Translations under genes and position numbers: made by a program
Shown: piece after piece, positions 23,142 to 29,834 of the stretch
Layout of the letters: each line of letters begins with the position of its first letter
How positions within the stretch are numbered: position 1 is the first letter of the stretch
Notes under the pieces: generated by a model
What the model was told of the DNA's origin: nothing
Database searches by the model: none
Seen by the model: the letters and a program-made list of their open reading frames with translations, nothing else
Source of the DNA: Chlorobiota bacterium
GTDB lineage: Bacteria; Bacteroidota; Bacteroidia; Bacteroidales; JAADJA01
Length of the DNA stretch: 34,775 nt
Direction: 5' to 3'
Assembly (NCBI GenBank): GCA_013151015.1
Contig: JAADJA010000165.1
Location: 5,031 to 39,805 of the forward strand

Positions 23142-24290
23142 TTAACGGGGATATGGCAGTATCCCGGGCTTTAAAATGCTTTTGTCCAGTTCCCTGAAAG
23201 ATACGAACAGGGCAGTGGTGCCCATACTGCCCGGCGCGATTTCATAGATATTGTACAAAAAACCGATGCCGTCATTGTTGATGTAAAAGTTGTTGTTATG
23301 GGAAATTTCCTCTGTGAAAAAACCTGCATCCTTCAAGCTTTCACCGGGTTTAACCCCATTTAGTTTTCGGAGTTTGGTGTTCAAAAGCCCATCAAGCAGG
23401 GGCAGTCCATTTTCCGTAATAATATCGTTGATGGAAAGCTGACGGTTCAATGCCGAACTAAAAACAAAATATTTGTCCATTTCCATTCCCGGGGAATTTC
23501 CTGTTTTTGCAAACTTCTTGAGGACAATGCTCAGCAATTGGTTCTCGTTGTAGGCCACCTGCATGTTTATGTTTTTTTCGCGGTTGAACGATTTTGCGTT
23601 CGAGACATCTGCAATGCCTTCCGAGGATTTGATGTATGAATCGAAATAGTCGTTTTTTAGTTTTCCCAAAAACTTCATCGGGGAAATTATTTCTTTGTTG
23701 TTTTTCAGGAGGAGTTTTGAAATAAGCTGTTTCAGTGAATCATTTGTCTGTCCGTCTTGTCCTGCTAACGGAAATAAAATATTGATTTCGATTTTCGCCC
23801 TTGGAGAAGCCTTGTCGGCATTTTTTCCGTTGAACAAAAGCTGTTCGTCTTTTACCGCATAACACGAAAGGGGGATGCTCCCGTTGGAATAGTTTTCTTC
23901 AACCCTAAAAGGAACAGCTTTGTCAATTAGGCTTTTTTGCCAAAACCCTGAAATTTCATTGTCGTTTACAAGGCTGCCCGAAAATTGCGATTCCGGGTTA
24001 TTGAGTTCCGTAAAGCTTATTTTCCCATTGGAAATAGTCCCTCTGACAGCAATGGTTTTCCCGTAATGCAGGGTGGAGGGTTTTCCGGGTTCAGGAAACG
24101 AGTAATAATAATATCCACTTACAGTCCCATTATGGGAAAGCAAGTCAAGGGTGATATTCATGCTGGCATCCAGTTTTCCCTGAAAATGCTTGTAAAAGCC
24201 AGAAGTGACCGTGTTTTGGGAATAGGCCTGAAACCCGCATAAAACCAACAGGTAAAGCCAAGATATTCTTAAATATTGAATGAACTTCAT
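23142..24290 (-). CDS. Secreted protein with DUF3298/RsiV-like C-terminal domain
   Basis: 382 residues. A signal peptide (YLLVLCGFQAYSQ) is followed by an N-terminal beta-rich part (GKLDASMNITLDLLSHNGTVSGYYYY... FSGSLVNDNEISGFW), and the C-terminal third (FYINNDGIGFLYNIYEIAPGSMGTTALFVSFRELDKSILKPG) matches the end of DUF3298 domains found in RsiV-like proteins, preceded by an LSINDI-like segment. It is probably a periplasmic or outer-membrane-associated protein of unknown function. The gene is divergent from the LamG protein gene. Confidence 0.7.
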   Translation of the reverse strand: MKFIQYLRISWLYLLVLCGFQAYSQNTVTSGFYKHFQGKLDASMNITLDLLSHNGTVSGYYYYSFPEPGKPSTLHYGKTIAVRGTISNGKISFTELNNPESQFSGSLVNDNEISGFWQKSLIDKAVPFRVEENYSNGSIPLSCYAVKDEQLLFNGKNADKASPRAKIEINILFPLAGQDGQTNDSLKQLISKLLLKNNKEIISPMKFLGKLKNDYFDSYIKSSEGIADVSNAKSFNREKNINMQVAYNENQLLSIVLKKFAKTGNSPGMEMDKYFVFSSALNRQLSINDIITENGLPLLDGLLNTKLRKLNGVKPGESLKDAGFFTEEISHNNNFYINNDGIGFLYNIYEIAPGSMGTTALFVSFRELDKSILKPGILPYPR

Positions 24291-24369
24291 AATTTATTTT
24301 TTGCAATATTAGTTTAGAAAATAATTGGTTAGGAATTTGATAGCGTTATTTTTCAACAATTAATAATTT

Positions 24370-24385
24370 AAAGGTTCAAACCTTT
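24370..24385. promoter_or_regulatory. Palindrome in a divergent control region
   Basis: AAAGGTT-CA-AACCTTT, a perfect 7-bp inverted repeat with 2-base centre, lying between two divergent genes and just upstream of the -7 box at 24392. It could be an operator; no regulator is identified. Confidence 0.3.
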
Positions 24386-24391
24386 TTTAAT

Positions 24392-24399
24392 TAATTTTG
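24392..24399 (+). promoter_or_regulatory. Bacteroidota -7 box (TAATTTTG)
   Basis: Exact TAnnTTTG match. Transcription would start after the upstream TTG at 24397, which supports the ATG at 24439 as the real start of the LamG protein. Confidence 0.5.
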
Positions 24400-24438
24400 T
24401 TGCGATTTATCATAATAACCATAAACTATCAAATAGGA

Positions 24439-26796
24439 ATGAAATACGTTAAAACACTTTTTTTTGCCCAACTTGTAATACTGTTCAATATTTCTTTATT
24501 TGCCCAAACAAATGTCGCCCTTGATTTTGACCGGGTTGGCAGCGATCCCGCTAATGTTGATTATGTAACTGTTGAGGGGATAAATGCCAGCAGTTTCCCG
24601 GGCCTTACGATCGAGGCCTGGATTTACTTAAAGGAATATAATCTGGGTCCCTATACGGGAAGCTATATTTTTGGGAAGGAGGGCCCGGCCTGCCAGCTCC
24701 CATATGGTTCTTTTGTTTTACTTGTTACAAGCAAGAACCATGTGACTGACTCAGTACTGAAACTTGATTTTGGCCTAGACCCCGGCGGTGTCCATACTGC
24801 CCTTTTATCGCACACCGAAGTATCTTTGAATCACTGGCACCATGTTGCGGCAACTTACGATGGCTCGTATATGCGTGTTTACTTGGATGGCAAACTTGAA
24901 AACTCTGTTGCCATCACAGGTGCGATTCAAGGCTTTGACAGCGATATGCACATTGGCAACTGGACTACCTGTGCCGATGCCGAGCGTGGATTCAAAGGGG
25001 TAATTGACGAGGCAAGGGTGTGGAATGTAGCCCGGACACAAGCACAACTGAGGGAGACAATGTACACAGAGCTTTTAGGGGCCGAGACAGGCCTTTACGC
25101 CTATTATAAGTTCAATGAGGGATCGGGGCAAACTGCTGCCGATTCAAGCCCAAACTCATATGATGGCTATCTCGGAAGTACAACAGGTTCTGATTCCAAT
25201 GACCCTACATGGGTTTCATCTACGGCCCCCATGCCATATTATACAGTTCAAAATGGAAACTGGGGTACGGATGCCACTTGGGCAACTGGTCAATTTGCCC
25301 CTTCAACGGATTGGGCAGATGTAAAAATACTTCATAATGTGGCACTCGATGTAAATGATTCAATCAGGGACTTGGAAATCGATGCTGCCGGAAGCCTTAC
25401 GATCAATTCCGGGATTCAACTTTCAGTAAGTAGTGCACTTTTGAACAACTCCGGCTTTGATGGCTTGGTAATCAATTCGGATGCTACCGGGACAGGTTCG
25501 TTGATCGAAACCTCAGGTAGTGTAGATGCAACGGTGAACCGGTTTCTGACACAGGGAAAATGGCATTTTATTGGGATTCCTGTTGGTACAGGCACAGCTT
25601 CCACTTTTTATTTGAGCGGGGGTTCCGATATTTACCTCCGTACACATATTGAATCAAACAATTCTTGGGACAACTGGATTACTGACGTAAACACCAACCT
25701 TCTCCTTGGAAGGGGATATGAATGTTGGGTCGATAACAATGTGAACCAGGATGAGACGGTCCAATTTCAAGGGACTTTAAACTCCGGGGATTATACAACA
25801 GGTGCCGGAAGTTTTTATGATTTGGTTTATACTTCCGGTCATGGATTGAATTTGATAAGCAACCCCTATCCATCAGCTTTGCGCGCCAATATCAATACAT
25901 GGGCGAAAACAAATATTGCCAATTCGGTTTGGACATGGTCCGATGCCTATGGGAATTATGTGTATTGGAACGGTATTGATGGTACAAATGGAGATGGCTT
26001 TGGAACTTTAACGAACGGGGTGGTCCCCGCCATGCAGGGCTTCTTTGTTTTGGCAACGGGCAGTGGCCCATCGCTTACAATTCCTCAGGACAGCCGGATC
26101 CATAGTGGCCAGCTCTTTTATAAAAACTCAGGGAGCCAGCCAAATACATTACGTGTTGAAGTGGAAGGGAATAATTATAAGGATGCCGCATTTGTCCGCT
26201 TTGATGAAAAAGCCACAAATGATTTTGATGTGGATTATGATGTGCAAAAGCTTTTCGGATTGGAAGAAGCACCCCAATTATTCTTCATGGCATCTGCTGA
26301 AAAACTTTCAATAAACGCTTTGCCCGAATTAACGGCATCAAGGGTAGTCGATATGGGGTTTGAATGTGGCCAGGGTAGTTTGTTTACACTTAAAGTAAGC
26401 GATATTGAAAATTCTTTCATGGGGACAATAGTTGTTTTAGAAGATACAAAGGAGAATGTATTTCAAAACCTGAAAGAGAACCCCAACTATTCGTTCAGCT
26501 ATGACCCAAATGAAGGAAACAGGCACTTTAAATTGCACTTTGATTATTCCAATCCGGGAGAAAACGGACCCAGCAATGGAATCGATATCCGGTATTATGA
26601 TAATGTGGTTTATATTTATACCTCAAATGATGCTCCTGCAAATGCAAAGATCATCAACCTTCAGGGACAGGAAACCGTGCCCGGTTTTGGGTTTACGGGA
26701 GATACAAAAATCAGCCTGAATGGCCTTCATGGATTCTATCTCGTTCAGGTAATTACCGCCAATAGTACAAAATCAGAAAAAATATTTATTCGGTAG
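24439..26796 (+). CDS. LamG-domain surface protein with T9SS type A sorting domain
   Basis: 785 residues from ATG 24439. The signal peptide ends at ISLFAQ. Residues ~15-215 form a LamG/concanavalin-like sandwich (DYVTVEGINASSFPGLTIEAWIYL, HHVAATYDGSYMRVYLDG, GVIDEARVWNVARTQAQL). Then comes a repeat-like beta region (VQNGNWGTDATWATGQFAPS), a long middle with Trp-rich strands, and a C-terminal sorting domain (AKIINLQGQE... LNGLHGFYLVQVITANSTKSEKIFIR) typical of cargo exported by the type IX system. It is expected on the cell surface or secreted, probably binding glycans. Immediately after its stop lies a piece of an unrelated gene. Confidence 0.85.
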   Translation: MKYVKTLFFAQLVILFNISLFAQTNVALDFDRVGSDPANVDYVTVEGINASSFPGLTIEAWIYLKEYNLGPYTGSYIFGKEGPACQLPYGSFVLLVTSKNHVTDSVLKLDFGLDPGGVHTALLSHTEVSLNHWHHVAATYDGSYMRVYLDGKLENSVAITGAIQGFDSDMHIGNWTTCADAERGFKGVIDEARVWNVARTQAQLRETMYTELLGAETGLYAYYKFNEGSGQTAADSSPNSYDGYLGSTTGSDSNDPTWVSSTAPMPYYTVQNGNWGTDATWATGQFAPSTDWADVKILHNVALDVNDSIRDLEIDAAGSLTINSGIQLSVSSALLNNSGFDGLVINSDATGTGSLIETSGSVDATVNRFLTQGKWHFIGIPVGTGTASTFYLSGGSDIYLRTHIESNNSWDNWITDVNTNLLLGRGYECWVDNNVNQDETVQFQGTLNSGDYTTGAGSFYDLVYTSGHGLNLISNPYPSALRANINTWAKTNIANSVWTWSDAYGNYVYWNGIDGTNGDGFGTLTNGVVPAMQGFFVLATGSGPSLTIPQDSRIHSGQLFYKNSGSQPNTLRVEVEGNNYKDAAFVRFDEKATNDFDVDYDVQKLFGLEEAPQLFFMASAEKLSINALPELTASRVVDMGFECGQGSLFTLKVSDIENSFMGTIVVLEDTKENVFQNLKENPNYSFSYDPNEGNRHFKLHFDYSNPGENGPSNGIDIRYYDNVVYIYTSNDAPANAKIINLQGQETVPGFGFTGDTKISLNGLHGFYLVQVITANSTKSEKIFIR

Positions 26797-26798
26797 CA

Positions 26799-26969
26799 TA
26801 TGGAGAACGCTTTGTGGGGTTTTTGAAAAACCCGGAGGCATTTAAAGGTTTTGACCCCTCATGGACAAGCCAAAAGTTAATAGACCTACAGTTTGGAATA
26901 GCCCCTGAAAAGCTTGCCGATATGTTTTTTGAGGATAACGCCAAAGCGTTATTGAAATCGTGGTTTTAA
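26799..26969 (+). pseudogene. C-terminal fragment of an amidohydrolase
   Basis: 56 codons open to the stop at 26967-26969 with no start: YGERFVGFLKNPEAF... SWTSQKLIDLQFGIAPEKLADMFFEDNAKALLKSWF. The pattern (KL-DLQFGI-PEKLADMFF-DNAK-LL) is that of the last helices of metal-dependent amidohydrolase (amidohydrolase_2) proteins, normally about 400 residues long. It begins in the reading frame immediately at the LamG stop, so the upstream ~85% has been lost by deletion or replaced. The family call comes from my recognition of the tail only. Confidence 0.55.
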
Positions 26970-27023
26970 GCTTTAATCCCAAACATTTTTGCTTTTGTTG
27001 GTAGATTTTCAACTTATACTTGT

Positions 27024-27041
27024 ACCTGTTAAGTTACAGGT
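27024..27041 (+). terminator. Small hairpin beyond the amidohydrolase fragment
   Basis: ACCTGT (27024-27029) pairs with ACAGGT (27036-27041) around a 6-base loop. There is no T run; weak. Confidence 0.25.
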
Positions 27042-27082
27042 TTATTGGAACTTGCAGTACTGATTGGATTTTTTAAATCAGC

Positions 27083-27150
27083 ATATCGTGAAAAATTTGA
27101 AAAGTTAGCGAGGTAAAACCGGATTACAAATCCCGAACAGCAGAGGACGA
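27083..27150. repeat. Module-spacer repeat, copy 1
   Basis: The stretch beginning ATATCGTGAAAAATTTGAAA and running through AACCGGATT to TCCCGAACAGCAG recurs, with about 85% identity and one ~40-base insertion, at 29261-29366. It lies just downstream of the MORN lipoprotein of Rhs module A. Confidence 0.6.
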
Positions 27151-27165
27151 GGGGATAAGACAGGG

Positions 27166-27702
27166 CTAAAAGGTGTTTGTAATATAAGTGTCACCTTTTT
27201 CTATACCTTTTTTATAAAACACAACATGCGAAAGACCCATGTTGTTATATATTTTCCACTCACCTTCTCGAAACCCATTTACAACATTTCCTTCTTCTCT
27301 AAGCTTCCCATTTTTATTATATTTTTTTAAATGACCATTTCCATTCTTTATATAACCATAGTCAAGCTTATTTTTATTAATGTCGTAATATTCATATACT
27401 TCTAGTAAATGTCCTTTATCATATTTTACATAATATTTAAGTTGACCATTTTTATAAAAATCTTTGCACAACCCATGAAGCATATTGTTCCAATATTCAC
27501 CCATAAAAATAATTGTACCATCAGGCATATATGTTACGGATTTTCCATGCCGTATTGTTTCCTTTGAAGGCCATTTTACCTCATAACTTTCCATCAATTC
27601 TCCAGTAATATAATAATCTTTTCTTTCCATTTTACAAGAGAATACTATAACGGAAAGCGAGAATATTATTATAATCCTTATTAAGCGATATCCCTTTTTC
27701 AT
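27166..27702 (-). CDS. MORN-repeat lipoprotein, putative immunity protein of Rhs module A
   Basis: 178 residues. The lipoprotein signal ends FSC-K (Cys23), then MORN/YwqK repeats: GKSVTYMPDGTIIFMGEYWNNMLHGLCKDFYKNGQLKYYVKY, YNKNGKLREEGNVVNGFREGEWKIYNN. Strongly AT-rich, like the toxin tail before it and unlike the Rhs core. Its ATG overlaps the upstream stop (ATGA), so the two are translationally coupled. Position, size and base composition fit an immunity gene; the 'YwqK antitoxin' family name points the same way. The immunity function is inferred, not shown. Confidence 0.7.
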   Translation of the reverse strand: MKKGYRLIRIIIIFSLSVIVFSCKMERKDYYITGELMESYEVKWPSKETIRHGKSVTYMPDGTIIFMGEYWNNMLHGLCKDFYKNGQLKYYVKYDKGHLLEVYEYYDINKNKLDYGYIKNGNGHLKKYNKNGKLREEGNVVNGFREGEWKIYNNMGLSHVVFYKKGIEKGDTYITNTF

Positions 27703-28382
27703 TTTTTATCTTTATATTTTTTTATGTCAAATGTAATTTTATTTACAGGTGCTAAATTGCCATAATTATTTTCTGATACAGAATCAATTTTGCCCGTATT
27801 AAAAATAAAATTGCCAAAATCTAATACCATTTGTTGATAATTTTCGCCTGAGATAATTTGCCAATTATCATTATCATCTTTATAATTTAATGAACCGTTA
27901 AAATTATGAGTTTCCCCACTGAATATTATATTAATAATATCTGTTGCTGCTCTTTGGTAATTCGGACTTTGTTGCATTTCATCAGGTATTATACCACTTT
28001 GTTCAGCATCATAATACAATTTCATAGAACTAAATAAATCAATCAACTGTTTTTCAGCAGTATTAACATCATCTTTTATCTTAATATTACTATATACTGT
28101 TACCCCAATGTTTAAAGCTTCTTTAGCTCCCATTATAATTGCGGCTATTGCACCTCCTTTAAGTGGGGTTTTCCACCAAACCGGGCTATACCTAATATTA
28201 TATCGTTTATCATATTCATTTGTACTGTTGGCAACCCTTGTAGAATTATAATACTTAGGGTTCAATGTTTCGGAATTCTTATTTACATATCCATAACCTT
28301 TAAGAATTGTTTCATACGTACTTTTGAACCTTTTATAATTTAATGATGTATTTGAGTGTGCAATGTTATTTGACCATTCCAT
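27699..28382 (-). CDS. Rhs module A C-terminal toxin region, out of frame with its core
   Basis: 227 codons if read from ATG 28382, but the true coding start is probably in the Rhs core upstream. It is AT-rich and I recognise no catalytic domain. There is one hydrophobic segment near residues 75-95 (LKGGAIAAIIMGAKEALNIG) and a C-terminal half rich in Asn/Asp. Reading frame: removing one of two tandem copies of a 5-base unit (28376-28385) joins it to the core as ...YDSPEWSNNIAHS... giving one protein of about 510 residues. As it stands, it is either a frameshifted pseudogene or needs reinitiation. It is coupled to the downstream lipoprotein. Confidence 0.6.
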   Translation of the reverse strand: MEWSNNIAHSNTSLNYKRFKSTYETILKGYGYVNKNSETLNPKYYNSTRVANSTNEYDKRYNIRYSPVWWKTPLKGGAIAAIIMGAKEALNIGVTVYSNIKIKDDVNTAEKQLIDLFSSMKLYYDAEQSGIIPDEMQQSPNYQRAATDIINIIFSGETHNFNGSLNYKDDNDNWQIISGENYQQMVLDFGNFIFNTGKIDSVSENNYGNLAPVNKITFDIKKYKDKK

Positions 28383-29236
28383 TCCGGACTGTCATACTTG
28401 GTTTTTCTTATCATCTTTTTCTCCGAAATGCTATTTTTCAAAGGCATTGATATGTTATCTGAATTCCAAAAAATACCGCCATCGCCCGCCTTAATCAATG
28501 CATCATTCGAATCAATAAATTCCAATCCATCCAAATCTATTCCTGTAATAGGCCTATTACTGGCATATTGAAATGGTGTCAATTCGGGATAATCAAACTG
28601 CAACGGGTCAACACTCACAAACCTGCACAACCACGCAGCATAATACCGTGCGCCATAGTAGTACAACCCCGTTTCATTATCCCTTTCCTTGCCTACGTAT
28701 TTGTATCTTTTTAAGGAAACTTCTGTTTCTGTCCTTCCGCTTCGGTAGCTTGTTGTGCCAAAGGGGTGGTATTCCTCATAGCTTATAATTTCCCCAGTCT
28801 CATCCAACTCCAAAGAAGCTGAATCAAGGTGGTTGTCGTATTGGTAACGGATGGTGGTTTTGCCCAAATCGGCACCCGGGTCGCTACCGGGCAGTGTGGT
28901 CGTGCCACTCGTTGTTCCCCCTGTGCCGCTGCTGGTGGCTTTTTCGGTGTCAAGTATGGCTATGCGCTTTGTGCCGTCATTTATGCGCAGGGTTTCCCTT
29001 TCGGTTTCTATGGTTCCATTGTTTGTTTTGGTGTAAACCTCAAACCCACCAAAGTAAAGGCGTTCTTCTTTTATATGGTGGTTTTCTATTACTTTGCGAA
29101 CACGCTCGCCACTTGCATCGTAAACATAATACGCTGTTCCACCGCCACCCAAATCAACCTCTTTTAACTGGTTTTGGTAATCCCAAAGCATTGTGGGCAA
29201 ATGGGGCATTGTGGTCATGTTGCTTGAATAATCCAT
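28340..29236 (-). CDS. Rhs core fragment, orphan tip of module A
   Basis: 298 residues, much shorter than complete Rhs proteins (over 1000). An in-frame TAA directly precedes the ATG, and the frame starts in the middle of YD-repeat sequence (LWDYQNQLKEVDLGGGGTAYYVYDASGERVRKV). It then shows the hallmark Rhs core: YRYQYDNHLDSASLELDETG-type strand, EEYHPFGTTSY, RYKYVGKERDNETGLYYYGARYYA, SVDPLQFDYPELTPFQYASNRPI and IDLDG (233-237), after which sequence diverges from module B. It contains a Thr/Gly/Ser-rich linker (SSGTGGTTSGTTTLPG). In complete systems such proteins encapsulate and deliver their C-terminal toxin. Here the tip looks like a displaced or stored cassette. Confidence 0.85.
   Translation of the reverse strand: MDYSSNMTTMPHLPTMLWDYQNQLKEVDLGGGGTAYYVYDASGERVRKVIENHHIKEERLYFGGFEVYTKTNNGTIETERETLRINDGTKRIAILDTEKATSSGTGGTTSGTTTLPGSDPGADLGKTTIRYQYDNHLDSASLELDETGEIISYEEYHPFGTTSYRSGRTETEVSLKRYKYVGKERDNETGLYYYGARYYAAWLCRFVSVDPLQFDYPELTPFQYASNRPITGIDLDGLEFIDSNDALIKAGDGGIFWNSDNISMPLKNSISEKKMIRKTKYDSPEWNGQITLHTQIHH
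28376..28385 (-). repeat. 5-bp tandem duplication at the core/toxin junction
   Basis: ATTCC ATTCC on the plus strand (GGAAT GGAAT on the coding strand). Deleting one copy converts CCG GAA TGG AAT GGT to CCG GAA TGG TCA and fuses the Rhs core to the AT-rich C-terminal region. Confidence 0.75.
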
Positions 29237-29260
29237 TTATATGAAATTGGGCTTTTGCAA

Positions 29261-29366
29261 ATATCGGGAAAAATTTGAAAATGTAGGGTGGCAAAACCGG
29301 ATTGCAAATCCTAAATGTATTTAGTTCGGGATTAAAAACAAATCCCGAACAGCAGGGGCGAGATTG
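29261..29366. repeat. Module-spacer repeat, copy 2, with hairpin
   Basis: Second copy of the spacer seen at 27083-27150, longer by about 40 bases. It contains a perfect 10-bp hairpin GTTCGGGATT (29324-29333) / AATCCCGAAC (29341-29350). It separates Rhs module A from the immunity gene of module B. Confidence 0.65.
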
Positions 29367-29387
29367 GGGTACACTATCTACCCACTA

Positions 29388-29831
29388 TCAGTTTATCAGT
29401 CTTTTAAGCTTTCTCCTATCCTTTTTACATTTAATATTGCTATAAAGTAAACACTTATCATTTTGGCAGAATCCTTTTAATCTAAATAGATTATTCTTTT
29501 CAGCACTTAATGCAATCTTAAAAATAGTCGTAGGTTTCCAGACCTCAACTACATCAATATCAAATTTCTTATCCTCAATAACATATTCAATATTCCAAGT
29601 TACATCAATTATATAGTAAATTTCATCTGTCGAATAATAAGTATTTATTGTATCTAATTTTATAAAATCTAATTCTGAATTTAAGATTTTACCTATCGGA
29701 ACCAATAATCCATTGTGAACTATTTTATCCAATAAATATAGTGATTTTACTCTATTTTCTATGTGGTTACTGTTTACTTGTGAGATACTACAAAGGGGTA
29801 GAATCAAAAGACAAAATAAGAGAATTCTCAT
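29388..29831 (-). CDS. Exported 147-aa protein, putative immunity of Rhs module B
   Basis: 147 residues. A signal peptide (MRILLFCLLILPLCSISQ) is followed by an AT-rich-coded soluble domain with strands YYIIDVTWNIEYVIEDKKFDIDVVEVW and two Cys (CQNDKC) then a basic tail (KCKKDRRKLKRLIN). I do not recognise the family. The ATG follows the stop of the putative toxin by 3 bases. In polymorphic-toxin loci the gene in this position is the immunity gene; export to the periplasm would fit a toxin acting there. Function inferred from position only. Confidence 0.65.
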   Translation of the reverse strand: MRILLFCLLILPLCSISQVNSNHIENRVKSLYLLDKIVHNGLLVPIGKILNSELDFIKLDTINTYYSTDEIYYIIDVTWNIEYVIEDKKFDIDVVEVWKPTTIFKIALSAEKNNLFRLKGFCQNDKCLLYSNIKCKKDRRKLKRLIN

Positions 29832-29834
29832 AAT

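Noticed and set aside
28573-29244. Several long plus-strand ORFs antisense to the Rhs core of module A (and similarly 30430-30817 against module B)
   Set aside because: They mirror the strongly coding minus-strand Rhs core, have no start context and encode Cys/His/Trp-rich nonsense-like peptides.
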